DNA from: Atopsyche davidsoni
Taxonomy: Eukaryota > Arthropoda > Insecta > Trichoptera > Hydrobiosidae
DNA: 64,000 nucleotides
Assembly: GCA_022113835.1 (NCBI GenBank)
Contig: JAILWY010000022.1
Location: forward strand, 806,001 to 870,000
Reading direction: 5' to 3'
Both the position numbers and the translations under genes were made by a program. Shown one piece after another: positions 52,791 to 62,997 of the stretch; within the stretch, counting starts at the first letter, position 1, and each line of letters starts with the position of its first letter. Below the pieces are notes generated by a model. That model made no database searches. It was not told where the DNA came from and worked only from the letters and a program-made list of their open reading frames with translations.

Positions 52791-54540
52791 ACAGCTGGCT
52801 TACACACGCAATAATTCTTCGCTACCCCTATTGAATAATTTTTCTTTAAATATGCCTAAATACTTAGTCAGTAATTGTTTAGTACGAGAAAATCATGCCA
52901 ATGAATATTTTATAAAAAAAATAACCGTTCAAGTTAAACTTTGACACATAAGCGGGCGCTAATAATACAGCATTGTCGAGTGCGGAATTCGAGATGATGA
53001 AGATAGTCTACATTGACTATTATCATAATCGTTGGAAGAAATCTACAATTATCCGGCACGTGCCGCCTTTGTGCTGGCGCGAGCGAGAGGCATGCTCGAT
53101 TTGTATGGCGCCAGAGCGAGACGCCGACTGCATTGTCTTCCAGAACGAAAGGCGGCTCGTGCGAGGCATTATCTTATTATAATTATCATATTGTTTCTGC
53201 GACTGCTTGCAACAGTAATTTTTATGCGGGCGTTACAAACAATAATACCAGTAATTTGCTAGAAAAAAAAAAAACACTTGTTAAAAGATTTATTGGTATA
53301 TTTTTTATTTGTGATAGAAAGCGCAAGACTATAATGAAAAATTGAGATTTTCTTGGATAGAATTAATAAATAGTTGCAATCAATACGTGTTTGGAAAATA
53401 TCTTCGATTTGTTGACAGAGAGGAATTCCTTCTCGCCTAGAAAGACGCGCAGGTATGGAGAAATATTATCGGTTGATATTTGGATTGATATTTTTAGTTT
53501 CATAACACAAGTTGATTGTTAGTTAATAATTCTTGTGATGTTTAGAACGATTACATCAATAAACACGACTGCATAGCTCACCGGACAAACAGCTGTACAG
53601 AAGAATCCGAGTGGAATTTTCTTCTTCCAATGCCTCGGGAGTTTTCTTTCTTTGTGCATTTTGTGAAATACTCTCAGAAATCAGAAGAAAAAGCGTGTTG
53701 TTTGTATTTTGCCAATTCGACCACTGTGGTTCTACTGTATAACTGGTCTAAAATTTTAATCGACATAAGCAAGTGCGTATCGGTGTTCCTGATTCTTAGC
53801 TCGCAAGCACTCTTGACATTAAAATAGCGATAGTAGAATTAAGCAGTTTAGTTGTATAGCTACAGTAATTGAATTAAATACAAATCAAGCAAGCAAATCA
53901 GCATTTTTCTCATTGTTGCGTGTGAGAAAAAAGTGCTTACTAGCGATTCTGTTTCGTGATTCCCAGAAAGTCATCTGCTCGGTCAGCTGATCGTTTCCTC
54001 TCGAATCGGTAATTCGTCTGGTCCATGACACGGTCCGGGAATCCTTAAGCACCTGATAAGTATTCACGGCACAGATTCCAAAGATACTAAAGCTTCAGGT
54101 ATAGTGATTCTTCTCGTTCAAAACGCGTGATTAAAATTCACGGCGTGCCTTAGCGCAGCTTCCTGTGATCTGTGGTTGATTCGAATGATTCACTGTGCCC
54201 AGAAACCTGGGAAAAAAACACAGAAAAATATATAAAAAGACGCACGCAGTCCATTCATGCATAGCAATTACCATTTTCATCGTCCTCGGAATTGCATTGT
54301 CCCAAAACGCCAAAAACGCCACGCTGCAAATTTAAATATAAATTTGTTGAATATTTATTGATAGTGGAGACAAATCATTTTGATTTTATATGTATAAAAT
54401 TTAATAAAAATAATTTTAAAGTTAGGTTAGGTTTCGTGAGAATTTTTTAAATGTTACGTTGATTATTAAAAAAAAATTATAAAATACCCATTGCGTTATT
54501 TTTTTTTTTTATACGATTTCGTATATGTGTGTTTATTGGT
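52791..54540. other. Gene-free stretch
   Basis: AT-rich with a GC-moderate patch (53050-53170). Overlapping frames at 52973-53345 in three registers have no domain. A telomere-like GTTAGGTTAGG occurs at about 54421. No repeat family was recognised. Confidence 0.4.
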
Positions 54541-54545
54541 ATTTT

Positions 54546-54719
54546 GAGTAAAAGGGATTGTGTTTCGGGCAGTGGAAGTTATGCTCTGGTGGTGGATGAA
54601 GATCGAGGGGTTCTCCGGTGTCAGCATCAGCGGCAGGAACCTGGAGGCAGTACTCCGGACGGAAGCTGCGGTGAGGCTGCAGCTCCGTGAGAGCTTCCGC
54701 TCAACGTCATGGGAGTGAC
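54546..54719 (+). CDS. Short hypothetical open frame, possible exon fragment
   Basis: About 57 sense codons are open from 54546 (first ATG at 54570) to a TGA at 54717-54719. The composition looks coding-like (KIEGFSGVSISGRNLEAVLR...), with GC-rich third positions in an AT-rich context. It matches no family I recognise. It has no obvious splice sites and could be an exon remnant, a transposon fragment or chance. Confidence 0.15.
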
Positions 54720-55455
54720 ACTCGACCCATGGAAAGCAATCGAAAACTAACTACACACCATCAAATTGTCATCGTCCATTTTATGGCGTACTGTCTATTC
54801 AATTTTGAGTCAGCAACGATGCGACAAATCGAGGTGTATGCAATGTGGCTCTATAGGAGAATCACAAGAATGCGCAAAGAAAGAAAACTCCTGACGATGG
54901 TAAAAAGGCGTAAGATATCCTATTTTTTTTTCTATATATTCAGAAATACCAAATATAGCCAACTGCAGCGGAAAAAACGTGGATGCGAAATTTGCAACAA
55001 CCAAATTAGTAAACATATGTTCACCAACCTCATATGAGGAGAGGCACTTGTAGAAGAAGAAGATATTTTTATTTTCGGCTTTGTGTATTGTCATGTTTTG
55101 CTTTGATATGTACGTATATCCGGAATGTAATCTCAGTATTTTTAGAGCAGAGCCACCCTGTATATGCGTACGTACTCTGTACAGGCAGTCGACAGCACGC
55201 TGTATGAATATGGAAGACATCCGTAGACTTAGAAGCCGGACAAGGGCGCGCGTGGAGAGGTGAAAGACTACAGAGGGGTGTACAGGGCCGCAATTATTAT
55301 TTATTATATTAGATATTAATTTGTTCATCATATTATAATTAAAAAATATATATAATGCTCTGCCTACACTAACCAATTGTACACTGATCGTTTAGTGTGA
55401 ATCAGTGGTGTATCAGTCAAAAATCACGCAAAATGAATTATTAAAAATTATTTAA
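54720..55455. other. Gene-free stretch with R3 3' fragment
   Basis: The 188-codon minus frame (54810-55376) crosses an R3 3' block (about 55016-55066: TGTTCACCAACCTCATATGA, GGAGAGGCACTTG) and has no domain, so it is rejected as a gene. The remainder is unassigned. Confidence 0.4.
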
Positions 55456-55463
55456 ATGTATAC

Positions 55464-55604
55464 AGTACCGGAGCCGAAACGCAGCATAAAATCTTCAGAT
55501 GATTCGATCCCGGCACTGAGGTCATCTTCAGAGATCAATGAAATGGCTCCGATTGCTTCGGAAGAATCGCATGAAGACGGCCCCAGTACCGTGACCGAAC
55601 CGTC
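55464..55604. ncRNA. Cluster of three hammerhead-like motifs (+, -, +)
   Basis: 55464-55481 (+) is GTACCGGAGCCGAAACG, the 3' half of the motif. 55504-55532 (-) in reverse reads CTCTGAAGATGACCTCAGTG then CCGGGATCGA, with the CUGANGA core and a six-position stem II of five pairs including one G-U. 55570-55604 (+) reads ATGAAGACGGCCCCAGTACC then GTGACCGAACCGTC, with GAAA changed to GAAC. The +,-,+ order matches that at 42883-43263. The 65-codon open frame at 55456-55653 lies across this cluster and is probably repeat-derived. Confidence 0.35.
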
Positions 55605-55654
55605 AAAAGTTTCAAAACACAACCATCCGAAGTTCAGCAATCAAAAACGATAAA

Positions 55655-56865
55655 ATCTGGTCTGAAATCTCGGGTAAGTAATTTAATGTGACGGGGAGCA
55701 TCCCCGTTCAGCCCTGCCACCCCTCCGGCGGAAGGCTCCGAAGCCCCAGAAGTGGGGCTCGTCCGTGATGAAGAGGTCCTCCCGCATACCTGCGAGACAA
55801 TCGATACATCTGATAGTCAAACGGAAGTTCACCTCAACCTGTGACGCAGCATTCTCTCAATACTGATTAATAAATTCGCATTTAGTAACCTAACCTAACC
55901 CATACACGTTAATTCAGGTAAGTAGCTTTTTTTCAGGTGTATTTTTTTGGACCGTCTCACGAATCTGCACTCCCGATTTTCTTCAATGCCTCTCTAATCA
56001 ATATTGTATTAATAATACAATCACGCTTTATAATTGATTAGATTGTTAATTGTTGACGTACCTTTGGGTCGTCAGGTGTGCCGGTGGAACAGTCTCTCTG
56101 ACCTTTAATACAGGGACAGGTGAGTGAAGCTATATTTACTATGACACAAAACTCACCTTTTTTTTGTAAGGATGCGATAATGACCAGGTATCATCCGGTA
56201 GGCGATCTACCTGGCTCCTGTAGATGACGGTACCGTTTGAAACTTATTAGCATATTTCAAAAAACCACGAAGGAGTGATGCTCCAATTGGGGAAGCTGAA
56301 ATGCGAGCTAAAATTTAAGCGACTTTTTTAAACGTAATTAAATAATAAAATGCTTTTAAATGTTTAACAAATATTTGCGTGATTTATTAGGCTAATTCAT
56401 ATTCAGTTACAAAAAAATGCTTGCCTTGATTTCGAGCCCACCGCACGCCACTGACGTAAGTCGATAAATCTGCATTTCTCGTCAATACAACGATGGAAAC
56501 TTATAAAATGCCGGTCCCCTCTGAGCAGTTATTCAAATCGAAGCGCGTTCTAGAACAGAAGGGACCGTTTTTAAATGTTTGAAATTAGAATGGAACTGTC
56601 GTTTAAATTTAAACCGTGTTTTTTTGTTTTTTGTTCCGCGCTCCCTGAATTTGAATAACGCCCCGCCAGGATATTGAGAACTTCCAAACAGGAAACGGCA
56701 ACACTGACTTAAAACTCGAATTAACTTACCTAAAAAATCCATTAACTAGTTAACTTGTTTGTGTAGCGCTTCGCTTGCAATGATTAAAAGTTTTGGGGAA
56801 AAAACACGTGGAAATGTGTCCAGTGGCGTGCGGTCCCCACCACCAATAAAGCATTGCTATTTATA
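55655..56865. other. Gene-free stretch
   Basis: A GC-moderate patch (55690-55860) has coding-like but short frames. A telomere-like CCTAACCTAACCC is at about 55888. The rest is AT-rich. No gene recognised. Confidence 0.4.
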
Positions 56866-56871
56866 TATATA

Positions 56872-57417
56872 GGGTGTCCAAAAAGATTATCGGGTGATTG
56901 TAAATGGGGACCGTTATTGCGATATGTTGCGAAAATTTTTGGGCCCAGAGTTGCAGGAGTTTCAAGGTTTCACGTGGTTTCAACAACTTGCCATACTTCC
57001 TATCAATCAATTGAAGCTGTTTACGAATTATTCCCTAGTAAGGTCATTTTGCGTAGAGGTAACATCAACTGGCCTCTCAGAAGGCTTGACCTTAGCCCTC
57101 TTGATTATTTCGCATGGGGATACCTTAAAAGTAGGGTTTATGAGAATAATACGACGAAACTAACGGAATTGAAGCAAAACATCAGGTCAGAAATGGTAGC
57201 AATATCGAGGGCTATGTGTCAGCGTGTTATCAGCGATATTTGTTCCAGATTGGAAGAGTGCCTGCAGTGCGTAACGGTCACTATTTGGATAATATCATCT
57301 TTTTGAAATAATTTTGCATTTTGTATTCTTATAATCAACAATTAAAAAAAATACTTGATTACTAGCAGTTTTCGTTTTACTGAACAGACAAATACCCGAT
57401 ACTCTCTTTGGACACCC
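56872..57417 (+). mobile_element. Tc1/mariner-like deletion derivative, copy 3
   Basis: Ends GGGTGTCCAAAAAGATTATC and the inverse of GGGTGTCCAAAGAGAGTATC are flanked by TA at 56870-56871 and 57418-57419. At 546 bp it is the best-preserved of three copies. The left TIR leads straight into the central transposase sequence (GGGGACCGTTATTGCGATAT), as in copy 2, so both descend from the same internally deleted founder. Confidence 0.93.
57041..57306 (+). pseudogene. Transposase C-terminal remnant (mariner copy 3)
   Basis: The frame reads SKVILRRGNINWPLRRLDLS, then PLDYFAWGYLKSRVYENN and on through LTELKQNIRSEMVAI. The third acidic residue (PL-D-YF) is retained here. The second-aspartate motif is lost: the nucleotide sequence reads TTTCAACAACTTGCC, where relatives have extra codons for D-G-A. 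A register break separates the upstream SDRYCDML block. Inactive. Confidence 0.85.
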
Positions 57418-57424
57418 TAGTGAG

Positions 57425-57935
57425 TAAGTTTATGCTAGCGCGGTTGATCAGAGCCGTTAAATCGAGAGCGTACCGTACGTCGAACGGTCCGCGACACGCG
57501 TGGCGTGCCGCAGCAGACGCGGCCCGAAAGGACGTCCAGCTGGCGCGGGTGCCCGCGGGGGCTAATGACACGGCCGTGGAGGGCGAGGCGTGTCGAAGAC
57601 ACAAGCCTCTCGGAGAAACGACCCAGCACGCGGCAACAATCGCAACGAAAAAATTAAAAATTATTCATTGCGTCTCTGCGGTGGCGTTCTGTCGCTCTGA
57701 CATCGGAATTGGCGCGCGATTTTCGCGCCAAATGACCTGTCATCGGCGGGCAGTGGCGCGCGCGGACACCAGCCGCGCTCCACTGGACCTGCCTCGCTGA
57801 TGGCTGCTGTTAACCCACGCAGCTGGCTGTGGGGTGTCATTAGAAAGGCGAGGTTTCTACTCGCCGCCATGGAGGAGAGATTCGATTGCTCGCGCCGGAT
57901 AATTGAGCTGCAATACATGGCTATCATGAGTTCGA
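57425..57935. promoter_or_regulatory. CpG-rich island with E2F-like palindrome
   Basis: A sharply GC-rich island following mariner copy 3. TTTCGCGCCAAA at 57721-57732 matches the E2F consensus. It is also the right arm of an inverted repeat TTGGCGCG/CGCGCCAA (about 57709-57731), so it may only be a small hairpin. Frames at 57377-57604, 57408-57800 and 57661-57987 overlap on both strands without a domain. Promoter identity is a guess from composition. Confidence 0.3.
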
Positions 57936-57939
57936 CCTG

Positions 57940-58600
57940 CAGCAGTTCCTGTTTTAGCCCACAGCAAGACATCTGACACATCTGCAATTACCGTACATCT
58001 TCATCTTCTGATGCTATTTCCCATAGGTGACCATTTCCTTGAACATATCTCTATCCTGGACCTGTATCACCAATCCAGCCGCACTTTCGACCTCACAATG
58101 CACTTTTTTCCTTGCAGCAATCCCTGTTTTAGCCCACAGCAAGAAATCTGACACATCTGCAATTACCGTTAAACCCATTTACTCTTGTAGATCTTCATCT
58201 TCTGATGCTATTCCTCATAGGTGACCATTTCCTCGAACATATCTCTATCCTAGGCCAGTATCACTAATCCAGCCGCACTTTCGACATCACAATGCTCTTT
58301 TTTCCTTGCAGTAATTCCTGCTTTAGCCCACAGCAAGAAATCTGACACATCTGCAATTACCGTCAAACCCACTTACTCTTGTACATCTTCGTCTTCTGAT
58401 GGTATTCCTCATAGGTGACTATTTCCTCGAACATATCTCCATCCTGGGCCAGTATTACCAATTCGGCTACACTTCCGTCCTCCACCCACTTAAACTTTCT
58501 CCTTCCAATGCACCCATTTCCTTCGATTTTTCCTTGGATAATCAGTTAGAGCATGCCATACTTATTGATGATTTCGTTCCTATATTCTTCGCACAGTAGC
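57940..58600. repeat. Tandem array, about 3.5 units of 176-193 bp
   Basis: TCCTGTTTTAGCCCACAGCA or a variant starts at 57946, 58122 and 58315, with intervals of 176 and 193 bp. Unit landmarks are ATCTGACACATCTGCAATTA, CATCTTCTGATGCTATTCC and GAACATATCTCTATCCTGG. A partial fourth unit ends near 58600. GAACATATCT and ATCCTGG also occur near 62806 and 35295, so single units are dispersed. Confidence 0.85.
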
Positions 58601-59200
58601 TGTCTTGATTATTCAAGCTTCGACTCCAAAAAGGAGAACTAACACAAAATAATACTTGGTAAATCTCCAGCGAGATTTCAGGGTTATATCAATCCTTACT
58701 TTAATTTCCAGGTCAGGATCCCAGATCTAATAACCAGCTCCCCAAATAGCTTGTATGCATGAAGATGTGAAAAAACACACGTGTTATAAATATATTATGA
58801 AGACTGCAAGAGTTCAAATATTTTCGTGTATACTTCATACATACCAATTGGCCCCAATGTGTGACTCAAAGAAATTACTCAAAGCTTGAAACAACGTGTC
58901 TTAAAAATATACGTCAGTCTAGTCTGTCTGTCGGCAATGCAGATTGCGCATTTAGACCAGCCGCGTGACTCACCGGCGCGGAGATCCCTTCCTTGCCGAC
59001 CGAGTGACTCACCCAAACCGTCTTTTGTCTATGGATCTTGTCTATGCGCTCTCTCGGGGACTCCCGGGTGTATCGCATAAAGCCGATGGTGGAATAGACG
59101 ACAGAGGAGTGCAGTCGATTCGAACAAAGCATTGCTTGAAGAGAAATAGTGCCGTTTTAAAAACCGACACCTCGTGTTGCTTGTGCACGGCTGCCATTCT
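58601..59200. other. Unassigned stretch
   Basis: No gene is supported. The frames at 58886-59219 overlap on both strands without domains. The AAATCTCCAGCGAGATTTCA segment (about 58661-58680) recurs at 48143-48162 and contains an ATCTCCAGCGAGAT palindrome. Confidence 0.4.
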
Positions 59201-59202
59201 GT

Positions 59203-59470
59203 GCCCTGAGCGTGTGTAAAGGATCGGTAATGGAGCAGTGGACTTGAAATCATTGTAGAGTACCAGGGGGGCTCCTGCAAAAGGAGTATCAGACCTAAAC
59301 GCCGATGTAAGGAAAGGTTTATATAATGATGCTATTGGACAGCAGCAATATAAAACTGCAGTGTAGAAGGACACGGGGACCCATTACACCATTCCCCATA
59401 AAAAACCATAAACACCGGCGCAGCATGTGTGAAATGGTCGCCAACTTTCACGAAGAAGAAAAATCAATAA
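59203..59470 (+). repeat. R3 repeat, near-complete copy
   Basis: The fullest uninterrupted R3 copy: GAGCGTGTGTAAAGGATCGG, AATGGAGCAGTGGACTTG, CAGACCTAAACGCC, GGAAAGGTTTATATAATGAT, ACAGCAGCAATATAAAACTG, GTGAAATGGTCGCCAACTTT. It serves as a local reference for ordering the fragments elsewhere. Confidence 0.8.
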
Positions 59471-59645
59471 AGCTTTACTTACTTATTGAAGAAATCGAGT
59501 GAGGGCATTTCAGTGATCTGTGGTGGGTCTCAATGGGCTTTTCGTTTTACGGGAGTCGGAGTATTTACAAATGATCTCTTTTGACAGAGAAAATCCAACA
59601 TTAGGTTTGTGTGTCATTATTCAAAGAACTTCATTTCACAATGGA

Positions 59646-60335
59646 GAGTACCAGGAGAGCAGAGCGTATGAGGATGTATGCGAATTTGCATAAATTTCAA
59701 TACAAACGAGACTTTCTATGAAGCATGACTTTTGGTAAAACCGCCAAAGTTCTTCTGCACTCCTAATACACCAAAAAACTATATAAAATTTAATTATTTA
59801 TATTTTAATAAGAGTACCAGGAGATCAGAATGCACAAAGGCGCATTGGAATTTGCATAAATTTACATACAAACAAGCAAGGACTCAAAGTTACAAGACAT
59901 CACAAATACCCTTTTCTATGTATACGTAGTATGTTCTTCTGCACTCCTAATATATAATATATTTCATAATAAATTGCTTTGTAACCTTGTTATGTGTTTA
60001 CAAAGAGTACCAGGAGAGCAGACGTCATATATCTTCATATAAACAAGTGCCTTTGAGTAATGAGACATCATCGAGGCTTTCTGAGAAGTGTGACTTATGG
60101 TAAAACCACCAAAGTTCTTCTGTCCTCCTAATACACCATGAAAATATTTCGAAATTAAATAAATTAATATAATATAACAAGGAGAGCAGAATACACGAAG
60201 ACGTATTTGTATTTGCATAAACTTCCATACAAACAAGCAAGGATTCTGTGTAATAAGACATCGGCGAGGCTTTCTACGAATCGAGGCGCCGCGAAGTCCT
60301 TCTGTATTCCCAATACATCACAACATGCATAATAC
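59646..60335. repeat. Tandem array, about 4 units of 166-193 bp
   Basis: GAGTACCAGGAGAGCAG or a variant starts at 59646, 59812 and 60005, and a truncated one at about 60173, with intervals of 166, 193 and 168 bp. Units share ATTTGCATAAA, CATACAAAC and GTTCTTCTGCACTCCTAATA, with an AT-rich variable segment before each start. Minus-strand frames at 59964-60352 echo the period and are not genes. Confidence 0.85.
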
Positions 60336-60650
60336 GAGGATAATAAATACACAATTATGATTTGTAATATTTATTTTGTAGCACTCCAATATATAGCCAC
60401 GAATATTTGTTTTAGGATTATACGTGCTTACTAAGAAAAATCAAAATATCTCAATTGCAAATTGCTAAAATTGGTCATAAACAGCTTCATCTTATGTCGG
60501 TTGTGTTAATGCGGGCGTAGGCTGCTTTAAATTGCCAACAGACGTTCCAACTCTTTTGCGTTGTTTTATAGAAAAAAACTATTAAAAAATCTTAAAATGC
60601 GAGTACGCTTGTGGCTAATTGTATAAAGGTTGTCAGTTGTGATGCAATCG
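60336..60650. other. Unassigned AT-rich stretch
   Basis: No gene. At about 60495-60530 GTCGGTTGTGTTAATGCGGG and CGTAGGCTGCTTTAAATTGC form a right-end fragment of the neighbouring MITE family. Confidence 0.45.
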
Positions 60651-60654
60651 TGTA

Positions 60655-60804
60655 GTAAGCTGCCTACACACGCGGCGACACACCTTGCAATAACCCAATA
60701 GCGTTTCTTTATTTTGGGTATATTTTATGGTAAAGTCTTAGTAAATAGCGCAGAAGAGTTGACCCGTTTGGTTGTCGGTAGTGTCGCAGCGTGTGTAGGC
60801 CGTT
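60655..60804. mobile_element. MITE with gctgcctacacacgc TIRs, about 150 bp
   Basis: The left end GCTGCCTACACACGCGGCG (60659-60677, continuing ACAC) is inverted at the right as GTGTCGCAGCGTGTGTAGGC (60781-60800), with about 21 of 23 positions matching. TTAA-like sequence is at the right flank (CGTTAAAG) and TAA at the left. It has no coding content. It is the most complete copy of a family with fragments at 4990-5175, 32466, 36194, 43688, 48735, 33086, 45286 and 52578. The superfamily is not assigned: a TTAA target would suggest piggyBac-like mobilisation, but the evidence is thin. Confidence 0.75.
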
Positions 60805-62995
60805 AAAGCATTGCGTAAGACGGTTGAGCTTACAGTCTAGAGGTGTGCCAAAGCACCAGATGGCCTGTCCTATCTCCGGCGAAGGAGTCATTATCAATTA
60901 TGGAGGGTGCACTATCTCGGAACTGTTCCAACGACAAATACCTCCGGTGAGTGGTTTTTTTCAGCGCTTGAAATCCCGTTTCACACGGAGCGACTTTGAA
61001 GACAAAAACTATTCACGGTTCAGGGAAAAATTCAAGGCCGGTTAATTACTTTTGAATATCCAGTTACAACGAGCAAGGAGTGTGAACTTTATAATCTTCA
61101 GTCTGAGGATGCTTTTGATTATTTATTTTTATTTTATTCACGGGAAGTCGGTGTGTGTGGCACGGGCCGCGTCACGCCTGGCGAGACTGCGCGGAAGGAA
61201 GCGAACCTGTTTGCATGCGTCACTCCGCGTCGCACGGACAAAGCCTGGAGGAACCCCGTCTCACCCACACCCACACCCACCCGCACACACACACACACAC
61301 ACACACACATCGACATCATCATCATCATCTCACCTCTATTCTCTAACATGGGGCAGTATTATACGTTCGACTGCACTCATGATATCCAGCTACTGTCATA
61401 CTCAGAAATTATAAAAACACTTTGCGATGATTTTTCTCGTCGTTTCATGCTTTCAAAGTGCTTAGAGATTCGTAGTTTTGTCTTCGATTCGTTCCCGGGG
61501 GTGTTTGTCGTCATTTTCAGGAGTCGTGTTTTTTGTTTCCAATTTGGATTGAGACTAATTCAGACTTCCAGGATGTCCCGTCAGCTGATCCGCCGGCCAT
61601 TACGCTCTCCTTTCAAATTCAAATTCTCTCCATTATGGCGCCCGACGATAATAAAGCTTGTGGCGCCAGTGGCGTCTCGAAATTTCAAATTAAATATACC
61701 GCAAGTCGTTAATTTTAAATTTCACTCGCAAAACAACCCCAGTAGCTTAAACAAACCCACGAAGTCTTCAAAAAATATTTTTTCTGCTATTATCAAATTA
61801 AATAGTTTATATCTTATAAACATGGTATAGTACAAATATTCTTTAAATATGCACGGTGAAATATTTTTAACACCACCTCGAAAAATTATTAAAATAAAAT
61901 TACTGTAAAACACGGGTTTTTTACTGTGCCTCAAATGGTTAATTATTAAATATAATAAACCACGCGCCGCCACTGTGCGAGGTTTCGCTATAGTAGAGAA
62001 GGGTCGCATCCGTAGTGTGTTTTATGATTTATTTTTTAATCAAAAAGAGGTCGGCGCAGGACTCTCTCACAATACACACCTGACACCCTCGTCATAATTA
62101 TTTACATAGGTAAAACTAGTAGCACGCAGTCCATGCGCTCAAATGCATCACTTGTCCGTTCAATATTGATGCATCTTGAAGTATAATTTTATTATTTTTA
62201 AGCTGTTGAATTTTTATAGTTATTTGTTAAAATTATGGACAGTTCTGCTCTGAGGGCGTGATAAGTATATTGACTGCATGCCGCAGATAAATATGTGCCT
62301 ACTTTAGTAGTTTATAAGAATAATGTATCAGGAGGACGCAACAAAGCGCCGGTACAGGAAACTGAGATGTTGAACAAACGGTGTGCAAATGATGGACAAA
62401 TATTGATATTTTTTAACAATTGTAGCGAGAGACGAAGTTGTATAGAGATGTCTATGCCTGCAGTGCTCAAACTGTGTTTCGCGAGTTAGTTTATTTGATA
62501 ATATTTAAAATATATAAAAAAAAAATTTGAATCTTTTGCACACTGATCAACTAAAACCAACCAAAACACTCCAAAAAATTTAATGTAAAAAAAAAGATTT
62601 TTAATGTCATTGACCTGATTATAATAAAAAAAAAAATAAATAAATATGTATCAAGATTATAAAAAAAAAATATATATTGCTGTATTATTTTTTAATGTTT
62701 TCTCCTCGAGTGAAGGTATCAAGTTTAAAATGGATGTACCAGTAAATAGTAAATAGGCTATGGGTTCATCATCACCATTCAGAGGAGGTTTGTGATCATC
62801 TTACAGAACATATCTTTATTCTGGACCAGTCTTATTAGTTTGGCTCTCGACATATGTTTACTGTCTTCTACAAAATGCCACGTATTCCTTCTTTTTTGTT
62901 TTGAATTTATTGATGTTATTTCTCAGATGTCCTAAAACAGAAGAATTTACTCAATCGAGCTGTAAATGGTGATTCGAAGCTTTTTTTTATTTGGA
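60805..62995. other. Gene-free stretch
   Basis: The 225-codon frame at 61153-61830, the longest in the window, runs through a (CA)n microsatellite and AT-rich DNA. It shows no domain and has competing frames on both strands, so it is rejected. GC-rich at about 61145-61290. From 61700 to 62950 it is AT-rich with poly(A) runs, no repeat family except a GAACATATCTTTATTCTGG word at 62806 shared with the 58-kb array. Confidence 0.45.
61282..61309. repeat. (CA)n microsatellite
   Basis: About 14 CA units preceded by CCCACACCCACACCCACC, followed by a short CAT tandem. Confidence 0.93.
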
Positions 62996-62997
62996 CT

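Noticed and set aside
54810..55376. 188-codon minus-strand frame
   Set aside because: Crosses an R3 repeat fragment, has no recognisable domain, and has composition typical of translated non-coding AT-rich DNA.
61153..61830. 225-codon open frame, longest in the window
   Set aside because: Runs through a (CA)n microsatellite and AT-rich DNA, has no domain, and other frames over the same bases are also open.
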